A stretch of DNA of 30,169 nucleotides from a virus, in IMG/VR virus record IMGVR_UViG_3300017962_002799, positions 1-30,169 of that record, one strand, 5' to 3'. Numbering within the stretch: position 1 is the stretch's first letter; each line of letters opens with the position of its first letter. A program made the translations under genes and the position numbers. Positions 7,601 to 16,334 of the stretch are shown piece by piece. The notes under the pieces are model-generated. The model was not told where the DNA came from and made no database searches. It worked only from the letters and a program-made list of their open reading frames with translations.

Positions 7601-10600
7601 ATCTTGTCCTGCTAGTGCAACAGCAGCAGTATATGAATTATTGCTTCTAATTATATCAAATGTTGCTCCGTTACCTAGAGCAAATTCGTTTGTAGCAGTA
7701 CTATTATTAAATGTACCACTTCCTGAAACGGCAGTACCTGATGCAGAAACGCTAGTAATTGTTCCTGCGACATCAACCGAAACAATTTCAATTGTTAAGT
7801 CGTTTGCAGTTGTACTACCGTACAGATCGGTACCTAATACAGTAAATGTTTGGCCGACACCGTAATCTAAACCACCGCTTGTTACATTTGCAGTATATGT
7901 ACTACTTGCAATATCAATACTAAATTCTGCTCCGCTACCTACTATATTTGTAGGGGCTTGGTTTGGATAATTTGCTGTATTGACTGCTACCCCACTTTCT
8001 GACCAAGCAGTGATTCCACCAACGCCATCTACAGCATCAACATTTATAGTCACATCGTTTGCAGGTGTCGCACCACCAAGAATATTACCTGCTACAGTAA
8101 TAGTATCATTTACAACATAACCAGTACCAGGTGTTGGAATATTAACAGCATAAATTGTTCCAATTCTTGAAACATCTACTTGAGCATTTACGCCGGCGCC
8201 AGTAGTAGAAAAAGATACGTTTGTATAATCTACACTAGCATCGGGTGCAGTACCTGATGCAGTAATACCAGTAATTTCACCGTTTACTCCAACGCCTGTT
8301 ATAACTAAAATTACATCATTAGTTGGAGTTACACCGCCTAATACGTCACCGGTAATCTTTAATCTATCTTGTACAACATAATCTACAGATGTATCGAGTG
8401 TAGCAACAGATGCACTATAAACATTGTTAGTATATGTAATATCAATAATTGCATCAGCGCCGATTCCACCATTAACATTTGGTGATACTCCTGATATCGT
8501 TCCTGTGCCAGTGAAGCCTGCACCTGTAAAGGTAAATGTTAAAATTTCTCCGCTTCCGCCTACTGTTTGTACTGTTATTTTTATATCATTAGTTGGACTG
8601 TCACCTTCTAAAAATGCGCCGGCAATTGTTAATCTGTCACCTATTTGATATCCGGTACCAGCAGTATTTAATGCTACAGAATAAACGCCTCCAGTATTAG
8701 TAACATCAAAAGTTGCATTCGTTCCTACGCCTTGTTGTATTACTCCAACAACACCTTGATATAATTCATAATTTCCAACAATTGGTGATGTTGTCGTACC
8801 GTCAAAATTAATAGTTGTTCCGTTAACTGATGCAACGTGAATTGCTTGCCCATCGCCCCTGTCTATCGATAAGTTAGGAACAATACCAGCGGCACTTGCT
8901 ACTTCTATAGAAGACACGCCTGCTCCGTAAGAGCCTACAACTGTCGGTGTTACTACAGTACCACCCGATCCAGCTACACCAGTTACCTGTGTACCAGTGT
9001 TTAAACTAGGATGAGTTAGCGGAGCGCCAATTTCTGGAACGTCACCACTAAATGCAATTTTATTGGATCCGGAAGCTGTGATTAATTCTGTTGTCGCTGT
9101 ACCGTTGTAACCATTAGAAATCACAGTAAATGTTGGTTTACCAATTGCTGCACCTGTATAAAATCCAGCTTGTCTTAATTGTGTATATGTAGTTGATAAT
9201 ACTTCACCTGATGTTAATCCTACTTTTGCTTTTGCATAGTAAGTAAAAGTATTAGAACTTGGTACTGTAATTATTACAAACGATCCTTCGGCTCTTGCTG
9301 CACCAGATACACTATTTTCAAGTGCTTTAATAGTGATCGGAGTTCCTGCATCAAATCCATGAGCACCTGCAGTTGTAACTGTAATTAATGATTGTCCTAC
9401 ACCGTTTGTTCCTGTAGAAGCGTCAGTTACTACGCTAGATACTGAAGTGTCTGTACCCGGAATTTCATAAACACTCGGATATCCACGCATTGTTGCAATA
9501 GCACTCCATTTGGTAGGCTGTAATCCGTACTCAAAGTCAGCATCAAGCATACTTAACGGAGGTGCAATACGCATACGTTCAATTGCATCTGTTCCAAAAT
9601 CGTATGGGCGTGTTCTTACTTCCTGTTCTTCTACAAAGATTTGAATATCATCGGTTGCGCTATGGGTAGAAGTATTGTAAACTAATTCTATTGTAGTTAC
9701 ACCATCAGTAGTTTGCAAATATTTTACAAAATCATCATCATCACCATAATCTTTTATAGTAACAGAGGCTCCTAAATCACTGTTACTAAAGTTGTAAATG
9801 ACTTCATTTTTAGTAGTATTTGTAATTAACAGCAATGTATTGCTTTGATATTTGCCTTGAATCTTAACATAACCTACACCAGTTTCTTCTTCTGCTGGCA
9901 TACTGCTTAAACCGTTAGTAATAACGGCAACTGTTGAGCCGACTAATGAAGTTATTTTAGTAATAGCTCCTGATTCTGTTGTTTTAGATACATCAACTGT
10001 TTGCGGAATCAATCCTACATTTGCCCAAGATGTGTTTGTAAAAATATAATCTAAGATTAAATCACCAATAAAATTATGTGTATCAATTTCAGGAATTCTA
10101 TTTCCGTCTACTTGTGCTACATCTTCTTCCCAATAATACTTAATTGTGTTTAATAGTTTATGATTGCCGCCATATCTAAGATCATAAAGATATGCATCAA
10201 CAACGTAACCCATATCTCGTTCACATTTTTCTTGGTTATATGTATATGTTGGTGACCAAGTAACAGCATCTATAATATCTGTTTTGTCAGTAAGAATTTG
10301 GTTATATGCTGTTTGCTCGCCAGCAGTAGATAATGTGATTGTTGGTGCAGTTCTTATACCGGGTAATGCTCCTGTTCCATTTTCTACAACATCTGCAACA
10401 ATATCTATTAGATTAGAAACTTCGGTACCTGTTGCAGAGTTTGCTGTTAACCCAGCTGTTACTTGTGGAGTTGAATTTCCAGTTGAAGGACTAACAGATA
10501 TTCCTTGTACTACATCAGAAATTATTGTTTGTAAATGTCTGTATGCTGCAACTGTTTGTGCTTGATGTTCGGCTGTAATTCCTGTATTTCCAGCAGCGGC

Positions 10601-11269
10601 ATAATTATTAAAAAACTTTGCACTGTCGTAACTTGCACTATTTCCTTGATAAAGGACATCATATGCTGCTGCTAATAATGCATATTTTACATCTCGTGTA
10701 CATTTGTCAACATCGTGATCGTGCAAAGGATAATTTACATCTACCCAGGCATTAACTTCTGCAGCCATAAAATTTAAATTTTCTATAATTTTAGTATGAG
10801 CTGCTTGTCTATCTGGTGCAACACCTCCTGGAATGGTATATGTTACTGGATTAGCAGCATCTCTACCATTCTGCATAATATTTAGAATTTCATCAATAGA
10901 ACTTCCGATACGTGCATTAAAAGTTGCTTCACTTAATACTTCTGGAATAGCTTGTATTTCTGATTTTGTACGCTCAATTGTTCTAATAACTGTTTTAGAA
11001 ATGTCTAAGCTATTATATTCTGCTAAACCTAAAAAGTATGCATTATAACTAGTTCCTAGTACTGCATCTGCTGCTACACCATCAATAATATATCCAATAT
11101 CTCGTTGACACTTTGTAGCATCAATTACTTCTTGGGCAATGTATTGAGTTGCTTCTGAAATAATAAAGTCTCTATTACTACTTAAAAGACTGTATGCATC
11201 TGGATAAACATAATCGTTTGAGCCTATCCCTGGTTTAAATACGTAATTTTTAATTTGCTTTTTTGCCAT
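4664..11269 (-). CDS. Giant virion structural / fibre protein (2201 residues)
   Basis: Probably a baseplate-attached or fibre component; no enzyme motif seen. The N-terminal third holds three copies of a helical module with the signature CxRD (CQRDIGYIID, CTRDVKYALL, CERDMGYVVD), each preceded by a helix ending near a Trp or Tyr and followed about 20 residues later by a GN or similar turn. This module recurs in the 1688-residue fibre. The middle (nucleotides about 7434-8731) consists of five tandem beta-rich repeats of about 86 residues. Further on are FFIHRPYDGG, IRQSKKYIRYQSGKG and DNEIISY, segments I associate with marine T4-like structural proteins. The last gene of its operon, it starts 3 bases after the 320-residue gene stops. 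Virion role is likely from architecture and company; exact position in the particle is unknown. Confidence 0.75.
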   Translation of the reverse strand: MAKKQIKNYVFKPGIGSNDYVYPDAYSLLSSNRDFIISEATQYIAQEVIDATKCQRDIGYIIDGVAADAVLGTSYNAYFLGLAEYNSLDISKTVIRTIERTKSEIQAIPEVLSEATFNARIGSSIDEILNIMQNGRDAANPVTYTIPGGVAPDRQAAHTKIIENLNFMAAEVNAWVDVNYPLHDHDVDKCTRDVKYALLAAAYDVLYQGNSASYDSAKFFNNYAAAGNTGITAEHQAQTVAAYRHLQTIISDVVQGISVSPSTGNSTPQVTAGLTANSATGTEVSNLIDIVADVVENGTGALPGIRTAPTITLSTAGEQTAYNQILTDKTDIIDAVTWSPTYTYNQEKCERDMGYVVDAYLYDLRYGGNHKLLNTIKYYWEEDVAQVDGNRIPEIDTHNFIGDLILDYIFTNTSWANVGLIPQTVDVSKTTESGAITKITSLVGSTVAVITNGLSSMPAEEETGVGYVKIQGKYQSNTLLLITNTTKNEVIYNFSNSDLGASVTIKDYGDDDDFVKYLQTTDGVTTIELVYNTSTHSATDDIQIFVEEQEVRTRPYDFGTDAIERMRIAPPLSMLDADFEYGLQPTKWSAIATMRGYPSVYEIPGTDTSVSSVVTDASTGTNGVGQSLITVTTAGAHGFDAGTPITIKALENSVSGAARAEGSFVIITVPSSNTFTYYAKAKVGLTSGEVLSTTYTQLRQAGFYTGAAIGKPTFTVISNGYNGTATTELITASGSNKIAFSGDVPEIGAPLTHPSLNTGTQVTGVAGSGGTVVTPTVVGSYGAGVSSIEVASAAGIVPNLSIDRGDGQAIHVASVNGTTINFDGTTTSPIVGNYELYQGVVGVIQQGVGTNATFDVTNTGGVYSVALNTAGTGYQIGDRLTIAGAFLEGDSPTNDIKITVQTVGGSGEILTFTFTGAGFTGTGTISGVSPNVNGGIGADAIIDITYTNNVYSASVATLDTSVDYVVQDRLKITGDVLGGVTPTNDVILVITGVGVNGEITGITASGTAPDASVDYTNVSFSTTGAGVNAQVDVSRIGTIYAVNIPTPGTGYVVNDTITVAGNILGGATPANDVTINVDAVDGVGGITAWSESGVAVNTANYPNQAPTNIVGSGAEFSIDIASSTYTANVTSGGLDYGVGQTFTVLGTDLYGSTTANDLTIEIVSVDVAGTITSVSASGTAVSGSGTFNNSTATNEFALGNGATFDIIRSNNSYTAAVALAGQDYQIGNRILILGSQLDGVDGVNDLLLRVATIGASNSIDSITQDAATGVSGDSVPFISTITISDLSTASIGIGQNITFTALATLEVTFDNAHGLVPGNTFIVDINSGDGVNNHSLASGAFLATVIPDTNKLRYVARAVGNIDTSADSISGVVYPRPDSFFIHRPYDGGVQLGTGGPQHGAQAIRQSKKYIRYQSGKGIMYTTGALFAPSYDLKSVTSNGTEVGSVITVETDDNDHGVQVGGVIRLLGIETPGYNSGNETASPPTFDYEVVNVLDERTFNVLAKRRLGSTNAKLGFSAQMSVVSWHGATVRSGIFDDQNGIFWEYDGTNLSVNQRTGTKQLAGTVSIDVDNNLVVGTNTRFRDQVVAGDRFIIKGMTHVVSHVIDQTTLTVTPDFRGVSNVTAAKANLVSDKKVKQENFNLDRLDGTGPSGYNVDIAKMQMIGIQYSWYGAGFIDFMARGSDGNFVFAHRMRNSNINTEAFMRSGNLPVRYEVTNEGPPGKLVEAMDATQTSLVLEDTSFFPETGFIYIDNEIISYSAKNDTTNTLSGLQRAATLTNFQAGASRDYQAGAAAIHSSGTGVVLISNTITPLISHWGSAFLTDGGFDEDRGYIFSYAESGVEVTTTKQTAFMIRLAPSVSNAIVGDLGERELLNRAQLLLQGLEITSDGVDQSNNSITGGIVVEGILNPQNYPLNPSDVGWSGLSSLAQGGQPSFAQVAAGGSVLWSTGQAATTAQATAQATTNVDLTSIAGGWYSSEVRVSVSEYETLGPVAIGSTVTLVNNNGGTGYILGNTTVTAVNIRNNDVRIRLSQNWIQWIGQGSTFRFSVGADLTNRNFAFLTKASVDSAGIANGTAVTSGGSVSFPASTLVSSITAYEHGTVDYYRITFNNNFNGTLVQGTGTIEFEFVQPPYAQPGETVFSFIAVPGERSTVDFSELKELTNTTLGGRGTFPNGPDVLAINVYKVSGAATNANLILRWGEAQA
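7434..8731 (-). repeat. Five tandem ~86-residue beta-rich repeats within the 2201-residue virion protein
   Basis: Each unit follows the pattern G-x-G/N-A-x-F/V-D-(I/V), then Y-(S/T)-A/V, then GxxY-x-(V/I)-G/N-(D/N)-x-(L/I/F)-x-(I/V)-x-G, then a (P/A)-x-ND-(I/V/L) turn and a T/G-rich strand. Units begin at GTNATFDV, GADAIIDI, GVNAQVDV, GSGAEFSI and GNGATFDI. Boundaries are approximate. The repetition is at protein level and diverged in DNA, so it is an old duplication rather than a fresh tandem array. Confidence 0.8.
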
Positions 11270-11271
11270 TT

Positions 11272-12234
11272 TTATATTCCAAATGCTACTGCTAGTGCAG
11301 TTGCGCTACTATCAACGTAACTTTTAGTTGCTGCACTCTTAGGCGAAGTTGTAACGTCATTTATTAACACAGATTCAAATGTTGCTGTAGACGGCGTTAT
11401 ATCTCCGATTACTGTATCGTTTATTGTACTACTATTTATTGTAGAATTAGAGATAGAAACATTTTCAAATCCGTTACTAGTTAAATTAGCTATTCTGACA
11501 TCAGCAACTTTTATTATTATCCTGTTTCCTGCAACTAATTCTAAGTTAGTACCTGTTTCTAATTTTGCAATTCCGATACCATCAACATTTACTTCTTGGG
11601 CAGTTAATGCCCCGCCAACATCTGCATTACCTAGTATATTTGCATTTTCGCCTACTGTTAAACTTTTTTCTAATCCAATACCGCCTGCAACAGTTAATGC
11701 TCCAGTTGTTGCAGATGTTGAATCTATAGTGCTGTTAATGTCAACAGTACTAAAAAGACCTTCAGGATCTTCTACAGTAATTTCTCCGTAAACTGTTCCT
11801 GTGGCGTCTGCGTAATATAATGTGTTCGGAGCATTTAATGCAACATCAATATACAAAATACCGGTGTCTTTTCCTTGAGCATTTGATCCAGCAGTACCAT
11901 CTGTATGACGTAATCCTGTATTATATAACGTTGTTAAATCATCTCTAAAAATATTAAATGTTAATGTTGAAAAACTAGTTAACTCAAAAGAATATGTTTT
12001 ATTTCTTTTCAGTGTAATTGATGGATTATTTCCTGGAGTAGTAACAAATCTAAAATTTCCAGCTTGCTCTGTAAATCTAAAATCACTGGCAGAAGTAGTA
12101 GGATCTTCAGGATCAACTGGTCCTGTGTTAGATACCGTAATACTAGTTGCTATAATATTGCCGTCACTGTCAACAGTAAAATTAGGGCTTTTGAAGCCGT
12201 ACTGTGATCTAAAAGGTCCATTAATTACTGACAT
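11272..12234 (-). CDS. Fibre-like virion structural protein (320 residues)
   Basis: No named family recognised with certainty. The N-terminus (SPNFTVDSDGNIIATSITV) and middle (GALTVAGGIGLEKSLTVG) have the look of fibre shaft and trimeric beta structure seen in marine T4-like fibres. The C-terminus has the fibre motif SAATKSYVDSS, typical of proteins whose ends pack against a coiled coil or a chaperone site. Residues about 45-150 look like an inserted beta-sandwich domain (FRFVTTPGNNPSITL). It has its own late-type GATAAATA element and an excellent GGAGGAG Shine-Dalgarno sequence at 12239-12245. The next gene follows after only 2 bases, so the two are probably made and assembled together. Confidence 0.7.
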   Translation of the reverse strand: MSVINGPFRSQYGFKSPNFTVDSDGNIIATSITVSNTGPVDPEDPTTSASDFRFTEQAGNFRFVTTPGNNPSITLKRNKTYSFELTSFSTLTFNIFRDDLTTLYNTGLRHTDGTAGSNAQGKDTGILYIDVALNAPNTLYYADATGTVYGEITVEDPEGLFSTVDINSTIDSTSATTGALTVAGGIGLEKSLTVGENANILGNADVGGALTAQEVNVDGIGIAKLETGTNLELVAGNRIIIKVADVRIANLTSNGFENVSISNSTINSSTINDTVIGDITPSTATFESVLINDVTTSPKSAATKSYVDSSATALAVAFGI

Positions 12235-12252
12235 TTAACTCCTCCGCTATTG

Positions 12253-12260
12253 TATTTATC
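12253..12260 (-). promoter_or_regulatory. Late-type promoter element GATAAATA
   Basis: On the minus strand this reads GATAAATACAATAG, close to the T4 late promoter TATAAATACTATT. It sits 18 bases before the ATG of the 320-residue fibre-like gene. It is one of four exact copies found ahead of structural genes in this window. Confidence 0.6.
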
Positions 12261-12660
12261 ATGGAGTTAATGGTTTCTGATTTCCAAAAAACGATCCTGT
12301 ATGTATAAATCTTGTTCCTGCATAAACCTCAGAAGTTGGACTAGCAAGTAATTCGACACTTGACCCGTTTACAGTAACTGATAGATTTATTAAGTCTACA
12401 CCAAAATTACTTCTAGCATAGATAACTACGTTTGCTACATCAATGCCAGCTGTAACTAGACATTTAAGTATTTCTTTGTGAGTATTGTCATAATCAGCTG
12501 ATATAGTAAATTCTGCGCTAGAAAAATCTCCAAGATACCATTTTTCAACTAATGTATTATTGTATAATTGTTTCCAAGGTCCTTCGTAACTAAACCCCGA
12601 ATTGTTGTTTAATTTTACTGTATTGTTTATACCTGTACTAAACGTAAAATTGTTTGCCAT
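12259..12660 (-). CDS. Small virion protein (133 residues)
   Basis: A small beta-rich protein with no signal peptide, membrane segment or catalytic motif. Features include GPWKQLYNN and KWYLGDFSSAEFTI near residues 27-53, followed by a YARSNFGVDL segment and a Pro-rich end (GNQKPLTP). I associate this style with small structural proteins of marine T4-like phages but cannot name the location in the particle. A late-type GATAAATA element lies 20 bases upstream and an AAAAGGG Shine-Dalgarno sequence about 10 bases upstream. It is the first gene of the minus-strand structural block and follows the halogenase genes directly, so it may also be reached by read-through from them. Confidence 0.6.
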   Translation of the reverse strand: MANNFTFSTGINNTVKLNNNSGFSYEGPWKQLYNNTLVEKWYLGDFSSAEFTISADYDNTHKEILKCLVTAGIDVANVVIYARSNFGVDLINLSVTVNGSSVELLASPTSEVYAGTRFIHTGSFFGNQKPLTP

Positions 12661-12675
12661 AATAGTGATACCCTT

Positions 12676-14175
12676 TTATATATTTATCTTACTAAGAATA
12701 GATCGAATAAGCAAGGTATGATCAACTGCACTGTTAAAAATCTTTGTTTTGTTTTTTGTAACTATTGTATCAGCTTCTAAACACCTGTTGTATAAGTGTT
12801 TGTTTTCGAGATACTTTCTAACAGCGGTAGGATTAAATTTGTTATGATAATATCCAATATTAATAAAACTAAGACTACTAAACATTATTGCAAGGCTGTT
12901 TGAAAAATGAATATCATTTATGAACCCATTAGATAATTGTTTATTTAAATTTTTTAACCACTGGGGTCGATTGTTAGTCATGTATTTCCAAAATTCGCTG
13001 TCAGTCCTGTTTGTATCGTAAAAAAATCTAATATATTGAAATGCATTTTCATAGAAGTTTCTTATTTCTGTGTTAAATACTTCTTGATTAAAGTTTTCCT
13101 CTTCAGAATTTAAATTATACAACTTTGCAAATATTTCTAATTGTATAACTACTAAATGAATTGACGTTGCTTCTAATGGTTCTATAAATCCAGAGCTTAA
13201 CCCAATAGACAAACAATTATTAACCCAAGATTTTTTATGATATCCGTTTTTAAATTTTATAACTCTGTCTGATTGTAATTCTGTATTGTAGTTTTTTAAT
13301 AACCAACTATTAAATTCTTTTTTAGCTTCGTCGTCTGATGTAAACTTAGAAGAATATACATAACCAGTACCGTGTCTATTTGATAAAGGTACATCCAGTA
13401 TCCATCCGTCTTTTGTTGCTTCAGCAGTTGTATAAACAGGTATTGTGTCGAACTCTTTAAACAACGGATTTGGTATTGTCCTATCTGTAGGCAAGTCTTT
13501 TGAAATATCTACCCAATCAGACGTTAACTTGCTTATTAACAACCGTTGGTAACCTGAACAGTCAATAAACAAATCACCAGTTATAGTGTTTCCATTTTTT
13601 AATATTAAAGAATCTATTTTATTATTTTTAAAATTAACAGTTTCAACTACTCCGTCTACTATGTTTAAATAGTCTTTAAATCTCCATTCAATATATCTTC
13701 CTAATTTATTTGCATCTACATGCAATGCATGTCTAAAACTACTGAGATCGTTACTAGGAATTTTATTTGTTTCAAAAAATAAATCATTATAAGATATACC
13801 TTGTTGAAAATTATTGTTTAATATTTCACCTGCTTCTGGTAGATAAAAATCTAAATCTATGTTAGTTAAATCTTCTATATTTTGATTTAAAGGAAAGCTG
13901 TGATATCCAGTAGAATTTTTAGTCCAATTTTTAAACTTTAATCCTAACTTAATAGTAGCGTGGCAGTTTTCTATTAAATCTTGGGTAGTTATTCCGACTC
14001 TTTTTAGATATGTATCAAATATAGGTGTTAAACTTTCTCCGACTCCGATTCCTGGAGAGCTATGATCATAAACAACAGTAACGTCGACTAAATTTCCCCA
14101 GTATGCTTTAAAATATGTTGCAGACATTATACCTGCTGTGCCGCCACCGACGACAATAATTTTATGTGGAGTCAT
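12676..14175 (-). CDS. Flavin-dependent tryptophan-halogenase-like protein (copy A)
   Basis: A 499-residue member of the tryptophan halogenase family. These enzymes use FADH2, O2 and chloride or bromide to make hypohalous acid, which is passed to a catalytic Lys for aromatic halogenation. The FAD-binding GGGTAG motif is at residues 10-15 and GVGES at 44-48. The catalytic Lys equivalent is Lys76 in ATIKLGLKF. The active-site Glu/halide region FIEPLEATS is at 330-338, with Glu335 matching PrnA Glu346. The family hallmark WxWxIP is altered to WILDVP at 258-263, losing the second Trp, so substrate choice or even the reaction may differ. It begins 1 base into the stop of copy B (TAATG), a coupled arrangement. 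It could be a halogenase or a monooxygenase of the same fold. Confidence 0.85.
   Translation of the reverse strand: MTPHKIIVVGGGTAGIMSATYFKAYWGNLVDVTVVYDHSSPGIGVGESLTPIFDTYLKRVGITTQDLIENCHATIKLGLKFKNWTKNSTGYHSFPLNQNIEDLTNIDLDFYLPEAGEILNNNFQQGISYNDLFFETNKIPSNDLSSFRHALHVDANKLGRYIEWRFKDYLNIVDGVVETVNFKNNKIDSLILKNGNTITGDLFIDCSGYQRLLISKLTSDWVDISKDLPTDRTIPNPLFKEFDTIPVYTTAEATKDGWILDVPLSNRHGTGYVYSSKFTSDDEAKKEFNSWLLKNYNTELQSDRVIKFKNGYHKKSWVNNCLSIGLSSGFIEPLEATSIHLVVIQLEIFAKLYNLNSEEENFNQEVFNTEIRNFYENAFQYIRFFYDTNRTDSEFWKYMTNNRPQWLKNLNKQLSNGFINDIHFSNSLAIMFSSLSFINIGYYHNKFNPTAVRKYLENKHLYNRCLEADTIVTKNKTKIFNSAVDHTLLIRSILSKINI
12681..12688 (-). promoter_or_regulatory. Late-type promoter element GATAAATA
   Basis: On the minus strand this reads GATAAATATATAAA. 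It lies over the 3' end of halogenase copy A and 20 bases ahead of the 133-residue virion gene. It would give the structural block its own late start, independent of the halogenase operon. Confidence 0.6.
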
Positions 14176-15629
14176 TAGCTTTCTCTTATAAGTTTTAAAA
14201 ATTCTTTATGTGTAATAAAATCTTCATTAGGATCATATTCTTTTTTTAAATTTGTCCAAACATTGTTTGCATCAAATTTAATATCATTAGGTAATGAGTC
14301 AAACTCTTCTTTAATTTTAGAAATATTAAAATGTTCAACACCGTGTGCAACCATCAAAAAATGTAATGCTTTAAATAACACATATTTTGAATCTAAGTCA
14401 AAATCCATTTCACAAGGAAGTCTATTTTTCCATAAATCCATTTTTTGTTGTAAACTATTTGGAACAGGCAAATTAGCAACCTTTTTCCAAAACTCTGTAT
14501 CTCTACGTTTACATTGGAAATGAAAAACAATAAAGTCTCGGATGTTTTCTACTACAGATCTATAAGACTTATTATATTGGTCGATTGCTTCTTGATCATA
14601 ATTTGGTATTGAATTAATGAGCATAAAAACCTGTTGTATTGTAGCACCAATGCTTGACGCTTCTAGAGGTTCTATAAAACTAGAACTAAGACCAACAGCA
14701 CAACAATTATTGATCCATGTTTTATCTAATGCACCAGGATCAAACTTTATGTGTTTTCCGATAGTTATTTCATATCCCAGTGTTTCCTCAATTTCTTGTT
14801 TTGCCTGATCCGGTGTTAAAAACTCACCGTCATAAATGTATCCGTTACCCCAGCGTCCGTATGTTGGTGTCCTAAACATCCAGCCATATTTCATACCTTT
14901 AGCCAGTGACCACATGTTATAATTTTCAGTGTCTGGTGTTTGAAAAACTATTGCATTATTAGTTGGTAAAAATTCTTTATGCGACACCCATTTAGCACCA
15001 AGCGAAGTAATTAGTAGTTTTTTAAATCCTGTGCTATCAATGTAAAAATCATATCTATACGCAGAATCTTTGCTACGTAATTCTACTATATTACCAGACT
15101 TGTCATGTGTTATATCAGTAATTTCGTCATCAATAATTTTAACACCTTTTTCTAATGCTTTTTTTGTTAAAAACTGATTTAATTTAAATGTGTTAAAGTG
15201 GTATTGTGCAACTGGGGATACATTATTTTTAACATACCAAGTATTAATTTTATTTTCCCAAAACGATTTACTTGATAAATTATCCGAATGTACATTTTCT
15301 TTTATAATATTACCGTAAATGTATGGATATTCATTTTGTAATTGAAGATTATAACCATCTTGTATACTGTGCATATATGTTGGAACTCCCCAGTCTTCAA
15401 ACATAATTCCAATTTTAAAAGTTGCATCAGTTTCTTTAATAAGTTCTTCGTTAGATATTCCTACGTAATCTGCAAAAGTTTGCCAGTGTTCTGTTGATCC
15501 TTCACCTACACCTATAATTCCAATTTTGTCTGATTTTACAAGATCAACATCACTATACGGAAATCTAGTTTTTATAATCAAAGCAGAGACTAATCCTGCT
15601 GTGCCGCCACCGACTATACAAAAGTTCAT
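14175..15629 (-). CDS. Flavin-dependent tryptophan-halogenase-like protein (copy B)
   Basis: A 484-residue paralogue of copies A and C. I choose ATG 15629 over the in-frame TTG at 15641. GGAGGAAGAA directly precedes the ATG with ideal spacing, and the FAD motif then starts at the normal place (VGGGTAG, residues 6-12). GVGEGS is at 40-45. The Lys72 in ATFKIGIMF corresponds to the catalytic Lys of PrnA, and FIEPLEASS at 318-326 includes the conserved Glu323. The WxWxIP hallmark is replaced by WMFRTP at 250-255, even further from consensus than copy A. Its start overlaps the stop of the 2OG oxygenase gene as ATGA, and its stop touches copy A. Halogenation is possible but unproven; a flavin-dependent oxidation is an alternative. 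Confidence 0.85.
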   Translation of the reverse strand: MNFCIVGGGTAGLVSALIIKTRFPYSDVDLVKSDKIGIIGVGEGSTEHWQTFADYVGISNEELIKETDATFKIGIMFEDWGVPTYMHSIQDGYNLQLQNEYPYIYGNIIKENVHSDNLSSKSFWENKINTWYVKNNVSPVAQYHFNTFKLNQFLTKKALEKGVKIIDDEITDITHDKSGNIVELRSKDSAYRYDFYIDSTGFKKLLITSLGAKWVSHKEFLPTNNAIVFQTPDTENYNMWSLAKGMKYGWMFRTPTYGRWGNGYIYDGEFLTPDQAKQEIEETLGYEITIGKHIKFDPGALDKTWINNCCAVGLSSSFIEPLEASSIGATIQQVFMLINSIPNYDQEAIDQYNKSYRSVVENIRDFIVFHFQCKRRDTEFWKKVANLPVPNSLQQKMDLWKNRLPCEMDFDLDSKYVLFKALHFLMVAHGVEHFNISKIKEEFDSLPNDIKFDANNVWTNLKKEYDPNEDFITHKEFLKLIRES

Positions 15630-16300
15630 TTCTTCCTCCAAATAGATTCGACATTGGGTTTTATTTGTAAATTACCAGCTACACTTATTCTATAATCATC
15701 TGAAGTGTAAAACGGATTAACACTATGATTTAATTTTGACGGAAAGAAAACTAAATGTCCTTCGAGATCTCGGTCTGCAGGAATACTGTAAAGACCTAAA
15801 TTTCCTAAAATATCTGTATAATGAAATGTAAACTTTGATGTTCTATTTTCTCCGTTTACTATAGGGTATATTGCTTCTTCATCTTTATGATTAAAAGGCA
15901 AATTTAACCAAATAACAAAACTGTAAACACCAGCATGATGGTGCATAGGATTAAACTCGTGTTTTTTTTGGAAATTAACCCAATATCCGTCTAAAGTTAA
16001 ATCAAAACCTATTTTACCGCTCATAACGCCACTTACAGTTGAAACATAGTTATATCTATTATTATACTGCTGGCCTATTTCTAAAAGGAACGGTTCTAGA
16101 AAAGGTTTGCTTTTTTCTAAAGTATACTCGTTATTAATATGTCCAACTAAATTATGTCGGTTATCAACTGCTTTTTCAAAGTCTTCTTGTACTTCTTGTA
16201 CTTCTTTTTTAATTTCATTGAGTATTTCTGTCGGCACTTTACAAACAACAAATCCTAAGTTTGCTGGTTCATGAAAATTTATTTCAACTTCTTCTTCCAT
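15626..16300 (-). CDS. 2-oxoglutarate/Fe(II)-dependent oxygenase
   Basis: A 224-residue protein with the double-stranded beta-helix fold of 2OG oxygenases, of the sort placed in the PF13759/TIGR02466-like group. The iron facial triad is likely His120 and His122 in NPMHHHAG, plus His192 in KLNHS. Arg204 in DDYRISVAGN is placed to bind 2-oxoglutarate. The long segment between them (VIWLNLPF, then FFPSKLNHS) is typical. It is the first gene of the minus-strand tailoring operon, with a Shine-Dalgarno AGAGGAA at 16306-16312. Its stop overlaps the start of halogenase copy B, so the two products are made together and may act on the same target. Substrate is unknown; protein side chains, sugars and small aromatics are all possible for this group. 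Confidence 0.8.
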   Translation of the reverse strand: MEEEVEINFHEPANLGFVVCKVPTEILNEIKKEVQEVQEDFEKAVDNRHNLVGHINNEYTLEKSKPFLEPFLLEIGQQYNNRYNYVSTVSGVMSGKIGFDLTLDGYWVNFQKKHEFNPMHHHAGVYSFVIWLNLPFNHKDEEAIYPIVNGENRTSKFTFHYTDILGNLGLYSIPADRDLEGHLVFFPSKLNHSVNPFYTSDDYRISVAGNLQIKPNVESIWRKK

Positions 16301-16321
16301 TTAGATTCCTCTTATACAAAT

Positions 16322-16329
16322 TATATATC
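16322..16329 (-). promoter_or_regulatory. Degenerate late-type element GATATATA for the 2OG/halogenase B/A operon
   Basis: It differs from GATAAATA by one base and lies 21 bases before the ATG at 16300, the same distance as the four exact copies. A TATAAT on the minus strand (16325-16320) overlaps it, so a sigma-70 reading is also possible. Confidence 0.35.
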
Positions 16330-16334
16330 AGATC

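Noticed and set aside
5205-11048. Several plus-strand frames of 70-126 residues opposite the 2201-residue gene
   Set aside because: They are Pro/Val/Thr-rich antisense shadows of a long coding sequence, with no ribosome sites or domains.
15629-15641. TTG at 15641 as the start of halogenase copy B
   Set aside because: The ATG at 15629 has an ideal GGAGG site that lies between the two candidates, and the FAD motif then begins at the usual position.
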